DNA of 64,000 bases from Halomicronema sp. CCY15110 (GCF_016888165.1 NZ_JACSWC010000387.1:1-64000), one strand, 5' to 3'; counted from the stretch's first letter, positions 53,151-62,938 are shown. Notes: generated by a model not told the origin, from the sequence alone. Numbers and translations are program-made.

Positions 53151-55295
53151 GTGACTGATTCCACTGGATTGCCTGTCGGGCCGATTTTAATCAGTGGCCA
53201 CCAGCCGCGACTGTTCGATCGCGAATTGAGTTGGATGGCCTTTAACCGGCGGTTGATTTATGAAGCCGGGCAGCCCCATCAACCGACGCTGGTGCGACTG
53301 CTCAAGCTGGCCCAAGCCGCCACCTCACTGGATGAGTACTTTATGGTGCGGCTGCCGCTGCTTAAGGGCATCGTGCAGGGTAAAGAGGCGATCGCGCTGC
53401 GGGGCGATGGTTTAAATCGCTTGCAGACTTATCTGAAAACGTTAATCGACCGTCAGCAAGCGCACTTTGCGTACAACCTCCGGCCCACCTTGGCGCAGCA
53501 GGGCATTCATCTGTTGGACTACGCCACCCTCGATGCGCTTCAACGGCAACATTATCAAGCTCGCTTTGCCGACGAGGTGATGCCAGTGCTAGCGGCGTTG
53601 GTGACTCTGCCGGGGGCAGCCATGCCGGACTTCTCAAATCTGAGTTTGCACTTAGCGATCTGGCTGGAGCAGGCGGGCAAGAAAAAGCTGGCCTGGGTCA
53701 AACTGCCGCGAGTCCTGCCCCGCTTTTTGGTGCAACGCGATGAGCATGCGCCGTCTCCAGCGTGGCTGGCGGTGCCGTTGGAGCAAGTGATTACGGCCCA
53801 TCTAGCGGCGCTGTTTCCTGACCATGAGGTGCGGGGGGGGTATCCCTTTCGGGTCACGCGCAGCACTGACTTGGGCCTGCTAGATTCCGAAACGGCCAAT
53901 CTAATCGACCTGATTGAAGAGGGGGTGCAGCAGCGGCGGCAGCAAGGTCGCCCCGTTCGGTTGGAGGTGGATGCAACCATGCCCCCGTGGCTGCGATCGC
54001 ACATTGCCCGCCAACTCGCGTTAGCGCCGACGGATATTTACGCTCTGAGCGGCTGGCTGGGGCTCAACGATCTGAAAGAACTCACGCAGCTGCCCCGTCC
54101 CGATTTATTACCCACCGCTTGGCAACCGGGATTGCCCCCGGCGCTGAAGCCCCAACCCCCGCCGTCGATGCTGTCGTTTGTGCCGCTGACCGTGGTGCCA
54201 GAAGACAATTTATTCCAGGCGATCGCGCAACAAGATATCCTGCTGCATTTTCCGTATCATTCTTTTGCCGCGACGGTCGAACAGTTTGTCGCTCAGGCGG
54301 CATTGGACGAGCAGGTGCTCATGATCAAGATGACCTTGTACCGCACCGCTGTGGATGCGCCCATTGTGCGATCGCTGATGGCGGCGGCCCGAGCGGGCAA
54401 GCAAGTGGTCGTGCTGGTCGAGCTGACCGCGCCCCTCGATGAAGCGATCAACATTCACTGGGCGAAACAGTTGGAGCAAGCGGGAGCCCATGTGGTGTAT
54501 GGCGTGGTGGGATTTCGGACCCATACCAACTTGGTGCTCGTGGCCCGGCGAGAGACCGCGCAAATTCAGCAATATGCCTACTTGGGCACCGGGGACTACT
54601 TACCCGATCGCCCCCAACCGTATGAAGATTTGGGGCTATTCACCAGTCGGCCTGACATTGCCACCGACCTCAGCCATCTGTTCAACTTTTTGACCGGCTG
54701 TGCCCACCAAACTGGGTATCAAACCTTGATGGTGGCCCCGAGTCAGCTCCAACATCAAGTTCAAGCCCTGATTCAACGAGAAGCGCAGCACGCCCAACAA
54801 GGCCAGCCCGCGCGGCTCATTGTCAAACTCAATTTGCTGGCTGATCCGGGCATGATCGAATCGCTCTATGCGGCCTCCCAAGCGGGGGTCGAAGTTGACC
54901 TGATTGTTCGCAGTATTTGCCGATTGCGCCCCGGCGTCCCAGGGGTGAGCGATCGCATCCGAGTCCACAGCCTGCTGGGCGATTTTGTCGAACACAGTCG
55001 CATTTTGTATTGCCAAAATGGCGATCGTCCCGAAGCGTGGATCGGCACCGCTGACTGGACGCCGCGCGGGCTTAACGAACGCATTGAAGTCATGGTGCCG
55101 TTGCCCACATCAGCGCTAGTCGCCGAGATTTATTCCCTGCTGCAAACCCTGCTGGCGGACACTCAGAGTCGTTGGCGACTTCACCCCAACGGTCAATACA
55201 CCCCGTGTCATGCCCCCGCTGCTCCCCAGCTCTGGTCGGCCCAGCAGGCGTTGATTGAGCGATCGCAACCCACCCATTCCGCCTGGCCCCCCTAA
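53151..55295 (+). CDS. ppk1: Polyphosphate kinase 1
   Basis: 714 residues from a GTG start. The four PPK1 regions are present: N-terminal FDRELSWMAFNRRLIYEA, the head domain, and two phospholipase-D-like C-terminal domains. The phosphohistidine is in GFRTHTNLVLVARR near residue 457. Other core motifs are MIKMTLYRTAVDAPIV, EQFVAQAALDEQV, RSICRLRPGVPG and HSRILYCQNGD. It polymerises the gamma-phosphate of ATP into polyphosphate granules. It follows a small gene by eight bases. Confidence 0.96.
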   Translation: MTDSTGLPVGPILISGHQPRLFDRELSWMAFNRRLIYEAGQPHQPTLVRLLKLAQAATSLDEYFMVRLPLLKGIVQGKEAIALRGDGLNRLQTYLKTLIDRQQAHFAYNLRPTLAQQGIHLLDYATLDALQRQHYQARFADEVMPVLAALVTLPGAAMPDFSNLSLHLAIWLEQAGKKKLAWVKLPRVLPRFLVQRDEHAPSPAWLAVPLEQVITAHLAALFPDHEVRGGYPFRVTRSTDLGLLDSETANLIDLIEEGVQQRRQQGRPVRLEVDATMPPWLRSHIARQLALAPTDIYALSGWLGLNDLKELTQLPRPDLLPTAWQPGLPPALKPQPPPSMLSFVPLTVVPEDNLFQAIAQQDILLHFPYHSFAATVEQFVAQAALDEQVLMIKMTLYRTAVDAPIVRSLMAAARAGKQVVVLVELTAPLDEAINIHWAKQLEQAGAHVVYGVVGFRTHTNLVLVARRETAQIQQYAYLGTGDYLPDRPQPYEDLGLFTSRPDIATDLSHLFNFLTGCAHQTGYQTLMVAPSQLQHQVQALIQREAQHAQQGQPARLIVKLNLLADPGMIESLYAASQAGVEVDLIVRSICRLRPGVPGVSDRIRVHSLLGDFVEHSRILYCQNGDRPEAWIGTADWTPRGLNERIEVMVPLPTSALVAEIYSLLQTLLADTQSRWRLHPNGQYTPCHAPAAPQLWSAQQALIERSQPTHSAWPP

Positions 55296-55345
55296 AAAAG
55301 ATTGCCCCCCGCTAAGTGGCCAGGCACAATTATTTCGTAGACGGG

Positions 55346-55412
55346 TTTCGACTCCGCTCAACCCTCAGCTTCTGACTTGTCAAGCAATATTGCTGATTGA
55401 GCGGAGTCGAAA
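55346..55412. repeat. Inverted pair of the TTTCGACTCCGCTCAA repeat
   Basis: TTTCGACTCCGCTCAA (55346-55361) and its exact inverse TTGAGCGGAGTCGAAA (55397-55412) form a 16-bp stem around 35 bp, just after ppk1. A single related copy is at about 17270-17289. This word is known to recur in many cyanobacterial genomes. Confidence 0.85.
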
Positions 55413-55554
55413 TCAGCCACCAGGCTACCGTTTAAATAGGCCCAGCTACTTAGTCAGACTGGACTTGATATGATCCCCCCCAAGACCCGTGTCGAGTCGG
55501 GCGATCGTCGCTATGATCCAAGCACTGGCATCACTGCTCTGGAGGGGCGTCATC

Positions 55555-56640
55555 ATGACCCAATCAAGCAACAATTGGAATCCGTTGAGGCTAATCGACA
55601 CGCTCACCTTTTTCGGCGAAGTGCCTTTTATCGGCAACATTCGCTGGTTACAACAAATGTTTGGTGAACCCTTGAACCCCGAAGCGCCTGAAGCCACCGC
55701 CATGCATCCCCATCAAGAAGTTGTCCTGTTATCGGGCGAAGGGCCGGCAGCCGACGCCCTCACCGATTTGCTGCACCATCAAGGGCGGGTTGTGCGATCG
55801 CAGCTTTTGCCCAACGACTCCCCCCTGCCCGAAGCCGACTCGAATCGCATCGTGAATGCCCAAGCGGTGATTTGGCAGGGAGTGCCCGATGACGAGGAAT
55901 GCTTTGCCGCCCAACTCGCCGATCTGCAATCCCTACCCGTGAGCGAAGACTTTCCCCTCTTTGACTTTCGCATTAGCGACACCGAGGCACTGCGAGAAGT
56001 GTGGGGTGCGGTGGATGACGTGGTCATGGGCGGCGTGAGCGCCAGCGGCATGGCCCTGCTACCCGGATATGCCCGCTTTTCTGGCAATGTCTCGACGGCC
56101 AACTCCGGCGGTTTTGCCAGCGTCCGCACCCGCAACTTTGAGCCCGCGTTTAATCTGCAAGGCTGGCAGGGAGTGCGGCTGGTGCTGCGGGGCGACGGCC
56201 AGCGCTACAAGGTGATCTTGCGCAACAGCAATAGCTGGGACAGCCGCGCCTATTGCCATTCCGTCGATACGGAGCCGGATCGGTGGGTGGTCGTAGATAT
56301 TCCCTTTGCCGCGTTTATCGCCACCTTCCGCGCCAAAACGCAACCCACTGCGCCGCGTCTCGATCCGACCACCATTTGCTCTTTTCAACTCATGTTGAGC
56401 AAATTTGAATACGACGGCGATAAGAACCCCCACTTCCATCCCGGCTCGTTTTCGCTGGATGTGCGATCGCTGAGTGCTTACCGCACCGCACCGCCGCCGA
56501 AATTGGTAGCGATCGCCGACTCGCCCCCACAAGCCGAAACCTATGCTTCGATGCTGGCCCCCAGCGGTGTCCCCCACCAAGTCCTGACCCAAGGCCAGCC
56601 CGACTTCGACGCCCAGCTCGCCGAGGCGGTTCCCGGTTAG
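55555..56640 (+). CDS. CIA30 family protein
   Basis: 361 residues from the ATG at 55555. The CIA30/NADH:ubiquinone intermediate-associated fold lies at about 125-300, with DTEALREVWGAVDDVVMGGVS, FSGNVSTANSGGFASVRT, GVRLVLRGDGQRYKVILR and FQLMLSKFEYDG. The fold is a galactose-binding-like jelly roll. In plants and cyanobacteria relatives act in photosystem or NDH assembly or lipid-associated processes; the role here is inferred. The first 100 residues are variable, and the last 50 resemble an atypical SDR end (PPKLVAIADSPPQAETYASML). The frame extends to 55489, but that region is not convincing. Confidence 0.86.
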   Translation: MTQSSNNWNPLRLIDTLTFFGEVPFIGNIRWLQQMFGEPLNPEAPEATAMHPHQEVVLLSGEGPAADALTDLLHHQGRVVRSQLLPNDSPLPEADSNRIVNAQAVIWQGVPDDEECFAAQLADLQSLPVSEDFPLFDFRISDTEALREVWGAVDDVVMGGVSASGMALLPGYARFSGNVSTANSGGFASVRTRNFEPAFNLQGWQGVRLVLRGDGQRYKVILRNSNSWDSRAYCHSVDTEPDRWVVVDIPFAAFIATFRAKTQPTAPRLDPTTICSFQLMLSKFEYDGDKNPHFHPGSFSLDVRSLSAYRTAPPPKLVAIADSPPQAETYASMLAPSGVPHQVLTQGQPDFDAQLAEAVPG

Positions 56641-56681
56641 GCGAGCGGCGAGAAAATAGCATCCCGGTAACGGTAGTGCTT

Positions 56682-56709
56682 GGGTAGCTGGGTAGCTGGG
56701 TAGCTGGGT
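56682..56709. repeat. 8-bp microsatellite (GGGTAGCT)n
   Basis: GGGTAGCT is repeated 3.5 times without error, in the DNA between the CIA30 gene and the glycosylase gene. Confidence 0.9.
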
Positions 56710-56833
56710 CAGTTCCGTATCTGGAATCGGTACTTTAATTGCACGCGCGTCCCTCAGTCGGGATTAGAGGCTAATACTTGGCTGATGAGCGCATCCCCAG
56801 GACGGTTGCATCTGGTGATTGGGAACGGTGTGG

Positions 56834-57499
56834 CTACTTTCTGACGCGGTGCCGATAGTAGTGCCACAACAGATGGGCCACCGCACCGCGATAGGGATGC
56901 AAGGTCTCCGTGGCGGCTAACAATTCTTTGCGGGTGGGGCGACTGGTCTGCTGTTTCAGTAACTGATAGCCCGTTTGCAAAGCTAAGTCAGCGGCGGGAA
57001 AGCTGCTTAAGCGATTGAGACAAAATAGCAAATACACTTCCGCCGTCCAGGGGCCAATGCCTTTAATTTGGGTCAAATGCTCAATCACGGCGGCATCCGA
57101 GAGCGATCGCAACTGCTCTAGATCGAGCTGCCCCGCCGCGATCGCCGTCGCCAGTTGCTGACAGGTGGCGATCTTGGCCCGACTCAGGCCCACCTGCTTG
57201 AGCCGCTCGTCAGGCGTCGCCTGCAAAGCCTCGGGGGTCAACTCATCCTGCAAGACCAGTCGCTGAAAGATGGCCTGCGCCGCCTGGGAGGATAATTGCT
57301 GGCCGATGATAATGCGCACCAGTGACGCAAATCCCAGCGGCCAGTGACGCACCGCGAGCGGCCCGACCGCCGCTTCGATGTTCCGAAAATCAGGATCGCG
57401 ATCGCCCACAATGGCGATCGCCTGCCTCAACTCAGCCGTCGGTGGAAACAACGCCTCCGGGTGAAATCGCGCCAGTTCACTGGGTGGCAGCTTGACCAT
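56834..57499 (-). CDS. DNA-3-methyladenine glycosylase II (AlkA-like, HhH-GPD)
   Basis: 221 residues from the ATG at 57499 (57574 would add 25). The helix-hairpin-helix is LTQIKGIGPWTAEVYLLFCL near 137-156, with the catalytic aspartate in SFPAADLALQTGY near residue 167. The enzyme removes alkylated purines from DNA to start base-excision repair. No iron-sulfur cysteines are present at the C-terminus, which argues against the EndoIII/MutY type. It is a single gene upstream of which the psbV terminator lies. Confidence 0.92.
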   Translation of the reverse strand: MVKLPPSELARFHPEALFPPTAELRQAIAIVGDRDPDFRNIEAAVGPLAVRHWPLGFASLVRIIIGQQLSSQAAQAIFQRLVLQDELTPEALQATPDERLKQVGLSRAKIATCQQLATAIAAGQLDLEQLRSLSDAAVIEHLTQIKGIGPWTAEVYLLFCLNRLSSFPAADLALQTGYQLLKQQTSRPTRKELLAATETLHPYRGAVAHLLWHYYRHRVRK

Positions 57500-57600
57500 G
57501 ATGCCCTCAAGTAACTCAAACAAAGTGCGGATTGCTTTGACGATGATGCTCCACCGCTCAAACCCTATCTCCAAGGCAAACGACCACTTTCAGAATCAAC

Positions 57601-57638
57601 AGCAAAATTCCCGCACTGTCTGATCACAATGCGGGAAT
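57601..57638 (-). terminator. Rho-independent terminator after psbV
   Basis: On the minus strand the stem ATTCCCGCA/TGCGGGAAT (57630-57638 with 57607-57615, 14-base loop) is followed by TTTT. It lies 70-107 bp past the psbV stop. Confidence 0.82.
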
Positions 57639-57707
57639 GAAGCAGACTGAGAAAATCTAAGGCGTAAAATCGCCATTCTCTCAGCCCATCTGGGAAAGGT
57701 GTAAACC

Positions 57708-58214
57708 CTACGCCCCAGGTGCTGAATAGGTGCTCTTGCCACCGCCCCACAGCGGGCCGATAACTTTCGGCTGTAGCAGAATATGACCGGAGATTGCCAC
57801 CAGGTCTTCTTCTGTTAGGCTCCGCATTTTGGGATAAATATCGGAACTCTTCATGCTGGGGTGAAGCTGAGAAATCTCGGTGAGACCATCATAGGTGGTC
57901 GGATTTTTCAGATAATCGACCAAAGCTTCAAGATTGTCTCGGGGGGGTAGCGCACCCGCGAGACTTTCGGGGTCTAACCCAACGGTCGGGTTGGTTTTAG
58001 TAATTCCGCCATTGTGACAGATACTGCAAGCGTAGTTAAACTGTCGGCGGCCGCGAGACACTTGTTCTAATGACAGAACAACCGTATCTCCTTGCTCATT
58101 AAGCTTGATGGTGCGAGTCGCCTCATCTAGCTCTGCTGCGAAAGCGGGGGTGCTAAATAGCTGGCTCATCACCAGAACCGCGATCGCAGCTAGCCAAATG
58201 CATCTCTTAAGCAT
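57708..58214 (-). CDS. psbV: Cytochrome c-550 of photosystem II
   Basis: 168 residues from the ATG at 58214. A signal peptide (MLKRCIWLAAIAVLVMSQLF to about AFA26) sends it to the thylakoid lumen. The haem motif CSICH is at 63-67 and the second axial ligand is probably His118 (ISQLHPS). It is an extrinsic subunit that stabilises the Mn4CaO5 water-oxidising cluster. The C-terminus (WGGGKSTYSAPGA) is slightly longer than the usual WGGGK-Y end. A start at 58226 would add four residues. It has its own terminator. Confidence 0.97.
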   Translation of the reverse strand: MLKRCIWLAAIAVLVMSQLFSTPAFAAELDEATRTIKLNEQGDTVVLSLEQVSRGRRQFNYACSICHNGGITKTNPTVGLDPESLAGALPPRDNLEALVDYLKNPTTYDGLTEISQLHPSMKSSDIYPKMRSLTEEDLVAISGHILLQPKVIGPLWGGGKSTYSAPGA

Positions 58215-58459
58215 GGTTCTCCTCAAAGGTATTTATGGCTAGCCAATACACAACACAGCGGACTTAGGCTCGGGGCATCGTCGGAAGACTGGGGCGGCAT
58301 CATCGCCGATAACCGAGTCGATTATCGGTTTTGTAGACTAGCCCACAGACAAAACGCTACTGAGTGTTAAGTCCTTCTCATAGTCTTTATCATGCCACCG
58401 AACGGGCTGATTCCCAAAGCGTTTCACAGATTGGCGCATCTTAGGAAGCTTCGTCGCGG

Positions 58460-59377
58460 CTAGGTAATGGCGACATGGTGGTTAGAAACCGTGTGCAGTG
58501 GTTTGAGCGGTGATGAAGGAACCGGTTGGTGCAAGCGAATTAGCTTGGCCAGGGTGCTGTTCAGTTCAGTGCGGGGCACAATCACATCAACAAAGCCGTG
58601 CTTCAACAGATATTCTGCCGATTGAAAGTCGTCGGGCAGCTTTTCCCGTACGGTTTGTTCGATTACTCGCCGCCCGGCAAAGGCGATTAAGGCTTGGGGT
58701 TCGGCCACGATGATATCGCCGAGCATGGCAAAACTGGCTGTGACGCCGCCAGTGGTGGGATGGGACAACACGGGAATGTAGAGCAATCCCGCGGTGCGAT
58801 GCCGCTCTAGTGCGCCCGAAATCTTGGCCATTTGCATCAGGCTCAACATGCCTTCTTGCATGCGGGCACCACCAGAAGCACAGACAATCACCACGGGCAA
58901 ACCAGCGGCGGTGCTGTGCTCAATCAATCGGGTCAGTTTTTCGCCGACGACCGACCCCATGCTGCCGCCCATAAAGCGAAAGTCCATGACGCCCAGGCCG
59001 AGGGGCAGGTTATCGAGTTTTCCCGTCCCAGTTTGTACGGCATCCGTGAGTTGGGTGCGGGTTTGCATATCGCGCAGCCGATCGCTGTAAGCCTTGCGAT
59101 CGCGAAACTTGAGCGGGTCTTGGGGCTGTACCTGCGCATTCATCGGTTGCCAGGTGCCTTGGTCAATCAGTTGGTGAATGCGATCGTCGCTAAAGACCCG
59201 ATGATGATGACCACATTCCACACACACAAATTGATTGGCCTTGAGGTCTTTGGTGTAAGTCATGACGCCGCAGGCTTCACATTTTGACCACAGGCCATCC
59301 GCAATCTCACGCTCTTGGCGCTCTTGGCTGATGGGGCCATCTTTACGACGATTTGCAAACCAATCAAACAGGGACAT
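58460..59377 (-). CDS. accD: Acetyl-CoA carboxylase carboxyltransferase subunit beta
   Basis: 305 residues from the ATG at 59377 ([14 protein letters not shown]). A zinc finger with four cysteines (CEACGVMTY and CVECGHHHR) precedes the crotonase-like core ([24 protein letters not shown]). With AccA it moves the carboxyl group from biotin to acetyl-CoA to make malonyl-CoA for fatty acid synthesis. All zinc ligands are present. The longer frame from 59422 is not needed. Confidence 0.97.
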   Translation of the reverse strand: MSLFDWFANRRKDGPISQERQEREIADGLWSKCEACGVMTYTKDLKANQFVCVECGHHHRVFSDDRIHQLIDQGTWQPMNAQVQPQDPLKFRDRKAYSDRLRDMQTRTQLTDAVQTGTGKLDNLPLGLGVMDFRFMGGSMGSVVGEKLTRLIEHSTAAGLPVVIVCASGGARMQEGMLSLMQMAKISGALERHRTAGLLYIPVLSHPTTGGVTASFAMLGDIIVAEPQALIAFAGRRVIEQTVREKLPDDFQSAEYLLKHGFVDVIVPRTELNSTLAKLIRLHQPVPSSPLKPLHTVSNHHVAIT

Positions 59378-59694
59378 ATTTCTGAAAAAACGTGCAAGCT
59401 GAAGGAAACACTGTAATCCCACATCGGGGATATGAGAATTATCCTATCGGGTTTAGTTACGCCTACGCGAATTCACGGTGGGATGGGTCGCGGTTCGATA
59501 GTGCGATCGTCGCGTTGGGATCGCCACTACCACAAGGGCAAGGGGTATACTATCGCCCACAGCCTTAGCGTGTGAAACCGCTCAAAAATCATCTGTCGGT
59601 GACTCTCCTTCGTGCTTGGAAAGCGTTTCCACATGAGGGAAACAGCGGCTTTCGTCGCTTTTTTAAGGCATGTTCAGGGTGCTTCATCAAAATC

Positions 59695-60591
59695 ATGAAT
59701 ATTTCTAAAGCAATTGCTTCATCCGTCGGCAATGGTATCGCTGATGATGCGTTGAAGGATGCCGACAATGGTTTCTGGTTACAGACTTTGCCATCGGCCA
59801 CGCAACGCACTTGGCAGCGGCGATTCTATTGCATTCGTTGGGTCGATCGCTTGGCCGAGCAAGACCTCATTGTGCAACCGGACGGGCGACAGTTTGCGGC
59901 CTTTCGGTTGGCCTGGCAAAAGTTGCGTCATCAGGGCTATCTGTCTGATGACCTGCAACAATGGCCAGTCTTGCAACAGTTAGCGACCGACTGGTTTCAG
60001 GCTGACCCCGCTGGGCATCAGGCGGAGATTGCCGCTTGGGAAGAATATCTTGCCGCGATCGCCGATTATCACCAAGCTCACCTCGTGATTCACAGCCTGT
60101 ACGACTACGAAGTGATGCTGGATCGGCTGGCTGGCAGTTGTTTTCAACTGCTGCCCGATTTACAAGTGCAGCAACGGGCGATCGCCCGCCGATTTGGCTG
60201 GGTCGATCAGTTCTACAACAATCTGCGCGACCTTTATGAGGATGCGCAACAGGGGGTGTGCTACTTTCCGACCGAGGTGCTGACGCAATTTGGCCTCTCT
60301 CGATCAGCCATGCTCGATTTGAGTTGCTTGCAGCAGCCGGGCTACCGCGACCTCATGCAATTTTGGGTCGAGGACTATTTGCCCCAGTTACGGCAGCAGC
60401 ATCACACCCTGCTGCAAGTGGCCGATTTGCCGCCCGCCTGGCAACGATTAACCACCTGGTTTTGCCATCGCTATCGCCGCATTGAGCAAGTGATGCAAGT
60501 GTGCGACTACGACTTTGTCGCGTTTGCCCAGCAATATTGGCCCCTCGTTGAGCATGAACTCAGCCATCAGCCATCAGCGCCGATGCTGTGA
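59695..60591 (+). CDS. Squalene/phytoene synthase-like protein
   Basis: 298 residues from the ATG at 59695. The second aspartate-rich motif of the family is recognisable as YNNLRDLYEDAQQGVCYFPTE, and the preceding HSLYDYEVMLDRLAGSCFQLL matches the helix with the product-site residues. The first DxxxD motif is not clear (WVDRLAEQD in the expected region). It could be a paralogue with altered or no prenyl-synthase activity, or a diverged hopanoid/carotenoid enzyme. The standard crtB is not in the window. An upstream in-frame start at 59572 adds 41 residues of doubtful composition. Confidence 0.78.
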   Translation: MNISKAIASSVGNGIADDALKDADNGFWLQTLPSATQRTWQRRFYCIRWVDRLAEQDLIVQPDGRQFAAFRLAWQKLRHQGYLSDDLQQWPVLQQLATDWFQADPAGHQAEIAAWEEYLAAIADYHQAHLVIHSLYDYEVMLDRLAGSCFQLLPDLQVQQRAIARRFGWVDQFYNNLRDLYEDAQQGVCYFPTEVLTQFGLSRSAMLDLSCLQQPGYRDLMQFWVEDYLPQLRQQHHTLLQVADLPPAWQRLTTWFCHRYRRIEQVMQVCDYDFVAFAQQYWPLVEHELSHQPSAPML

Positions 60592-60786
60592 GGTTTTAGA
60601 CGGCAGAGTGGCCATCGCTCACCCTGGGTCTTAGTCGTGCCCCTTGAAGCAATTCAGGGGGCATGATGTTTGGCCGGTAGTAGGCTTGCTATGGTGAGAA
60701 GGGCGATCGCGCCGTTTCTCAGCCCCTTACTTTTTAGTTTTAGCTAGATTGTTTTAGACCTCAAAGTTGACACACCGCAAAACAAC

Positions 60787-60990
60787 ATGGCCGACAATTC
60801 AGTGACGGAAACTCCGCTACCTAATTTGCCAGACGACACCGCAGCCGCTCCCGAGGAGCCAAAACCTAGCTATGTGAAGCTGGCGATGCGCAACATGGTG
60901 CGCAAGGGAGGCAAATCGCTGTTCCATTTCAGTCTGACTGTGGTGGCGCTGATCGGTCTGATGGTCGGGCTTTCGTACCTGACTCGCTAG
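60787..60990 (+). CDS. DUF3285 small membrane protein
   Basis: 67 residues: an acidic N-terminus, the conserved PSYVKLAMRNMVRKGGKSL, and one C-terminal membrane helix (FHFSLTVVALIGLMVGLSYL). The family is shared by cyanobacteria and plastid-bearing eukaryotes and its role is unknown to me. It ends five bases before the ybeY start, so both are probably in one operon. Confidence 0.92.
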   Translation: MADNSVTETPLPNLPDDTAAAPEEPKPSYVKLAMRNMVRKGGKSLFHFSLTVVALIGLMVGLSYLTR

Positions 60991-60995
60991 TCACG

Positions 60996-61526
60996 ATGGC
61001 AAGCGCAGAGCTAACGGTAGAAGTTGAAGTGTTGGGCGAGGCGATCGCCCAGGTGGCCGCGATCGCCCCACCTGAGCGCTGGCAACGGTGGCTGCAAACT
61101 TGGCTGCGTCAACTCGCCCCCACCCTCTCGCCGATCAATGCGTATGAACTCAGCCTTCAGTTCACCACGGACGCGGGCATCGCCGCCCTCAATCGCGACT
61201 TTCGCCAGCAAGATCAGCCGACTGATGTCCTGTCCTTTGCGGGCATTGACGACACGCCGCTGCCGCCTGCTGTTCTGGCAAGCATCCCCTTTAACCTGGG
61301 GGACTTGGTGATTTCGGTCGAAACCGCCCAACGGCAATGCGACGCCCATGGGCATTCCCTCCAGGAAGAGTTGGCGTGGCTGGCGGCCCACGGCCTGTTG
61401 CATTTGCTGGGCTGGGATCATCCCGACGAGGCCCAACTGCATGCCATGTGGACGATGCAGCGATCGCTTTTAGCCAGCGTGGGGCTGTCGCTGCCAGCGT
61501 CGGCCTACGTCGCTGAAACGGCATGA
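60996..61526 (+). CDS. ybeY: Endoribonuclease YbeY (16S rRNA maturation)
   Basis: 176 residues. The zinc site HGLLHLLGWDH lies near 132-142 and matches the H-x3-H-x5-H pattern; the conserved arginine region is LNRDFRQQDQPTDVLSF near 64-80. YbeY matures the 3' end of 16S rRNA and takes part in ribosome quality control. It follows the DUF3285 gene by five bases and precedes dgkA, an order conserved in cyanobacteria. Confidence 0.96.
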   Translation: MASAELTVEVEVLGEAIAQVAAIAPPERWQRWLQTWLRQLAPTLSPINAYELSLQFTTDAGIAALNRDFRQQDQPTDVLSFAGIDDTPLPPAVLASIPFNLGDLVISVETAQRQCDAHGHSLQEELAWLAAHGLLHLLGWDHPDEAQLHAMWTMQRSLLASVGLSLPASAYVAETA

Positions 61527-61749
61527 AGCGATCGCCGTCGGCGTGTCTGGTTCCCCCCGCTGGCACTGCCGATAGGCGCAGCCGAACGGAGCCGCATAGC
61601 CCCGTAAAAAATCGCACACTGAACAACGGGAACTTGACTATCTGCACTATGCTATTGCTGCGGATTGGCAATATGATGCCGTTACGGCAAGATCTAGAGG
61701 CGATCGCCAACTCCCTGAGTGAAATTTAGACGCGACTACTTGCGCTTTT

Positions 61750-62217
61750 ATGCCGACTTCTCCTACTTCAGTCTCCAAATCTAAGCTGACTTCATCCCCA
61801 GGCGAACCAGCAAATCAGTCGGTCCGTCCTCCCGCGTTTCAAGTAGCCCACAATCTCGCGGTGAGTTTTCTTTATGCCTGGCAAGGCATTTACTACGCCC
61901 TGCGAACTCAGCGCAATTTTCGTCTCCATGCGTTGGTGACGAGCATCGTACTCACCGTGGCTGTGGTGTTGGCATTACCGGGAATTGACATTGCCGTACT
62001 GGGGCTGACCTGTGGCATCGTGATGGCCCTGGAACTGATCAACACCGCCTTAGAAGCCGTGGTTGACCTCACGGTCGAACAGAACTTCCATCAACTCGCT
62101 AAGATCGCCAAAGACTGTGCCGCTGGGGCGGTGTTTATCGCGGCGCTCACGGCGGTTTTTGTGGGGGGTTGCTTACTGTTGCCACCGCTGTGGCAGGCGG
62201 TGCAGCCTTACCTGTGA
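61750..62217 (+). CDS. dgkA: Diacylglycerol/undecaprenol kinase, DgkA family
   Basis: 155 residues. After a polar Ser/Pro N-terminus of about 35 residues, the family core begins (FLYAWQGIYYALRTQRNFRLH) with three membrane helices. The signature ALELINTALEAVVDL holds the catalytic glutamate near residue 100, then KIAKDCAAGAVFIAAL. It phosphorylates a membrane lipid alcohol, undecaprenol or diacylglycerol. It is 223 bp downstream of ybeY. Confidence 0.94.
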   Translation: MPTSPTSVSKSKLTSSPGEPANQSVRPPAFQVAHNLAVSFLYAWQGIYYALRTQRNFRLHALVTSIVLTVAVVLALPGIDIAVLGLTCGIVMALELINTALEAVVDLTVEQNFHQLAKIAKDCAAGAVFIAALTAVFVGGCLLLPPLWQAVQPYL

Positions 62218-62329
62218 GGGGCTGATCCTGCTGACAGTCAGCTCAGACATTGCCGCCGCGCGACCACATCATCCGCCCATGCAGCCATCCAGCCTTTTAT
62301 CCTTGCTCTGACCAAAGGACACCGCAGCC

Positions 62330-62938
62330 ATGATTGTTGTCATCGATAACTACGACAGCTTTACCTACAACCTGGTGCAATATTTAGGCGAACTGGGCCA
62401 AACGTTCCCCGTGGCGCAAGATATCCGGGTCTATCGCAACGATGAAATTATGGTGGATGAGTTGGCAGCGTTGGCCCCTGACGGCATTGTGATTTCGCCA
62501 GGGCCAGGACGCCCCGACGATGCGGGCATTTCGTTAGAACTCATTCGGCAGTTGGGGCCAAGCATCCCAATTTTGGGCGTTTGCCTGGGGCACCAAAGCA
62601 TGGGTCAGGTATTTGGCGGCACTGTGACGACAGCGGCAGAACTCATGCACGGCAAAACGTCCCCCATTTACCACACGGGGCAGGGCGTGTTTGCAGGGCT
62701 GGACAATCCGTTTACGGCGACTCGATATCACAGCTTAGTGATCGAAAAAGACACCTGTCCCGAAGTGCTGGAAATCACGGCTTGGGTTGAGGATGGGGCG
62801 ATTATGGGGGTGCGCCATCGCGAGTATCCTCACATTCAAGGAGTGCAGTTTCACCCGGAGAGTGTGCTGACGGAGGCAGGCAAGGTGCTGTTGGGCAACT
62901 TTTTGCAGGAACTCAAAACGGCGATCGCCACGGCCTAA
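62330..62938 (+). CDS. trpG: Anthranilate/aminodeoxychorismate synthase component II
   Basis: 202 residues, a class I glutamine amidotransferase. The nucleophile is in [15 protein letters not shown] near residue 84, with His and Glu in [14 protein letters not shown] near 172-174 and the oxyanion strand [11 protein letters not shown]. It supplies ammonia to TrpE or PabB. TrpG and PabA cannot be separated by sequence, and one protein often serves both. The start at 62330 is clear. It is about 110 bp after dgkA. Confidence 0.95.
   Translation: MIVVIDNYDSFTYNLVQYLGELGQTFPVAQDIRVYRNDEIMVDELAALAPDGIVISPGPGRPDDAGISLELIRQLGPSIPILGVCLGHQSMGQVFGGTVTTAAELMHGKTSPIYHTGQGVFAGLDNPFTATRYHSLVIEKDTCPEVLEITAWVEDGAIMGVRHREYPHIQGVQFHPESVLTEAGKVLLGNFLQELKTAIATA

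Noticed and set aside
61523-61729. 68-codon frame overlapping the ybeY stop
   Set aside because: The overlap looks like coupling, but the composition is low in hydrophobic core residues and resembles random translation; no family is recognised.
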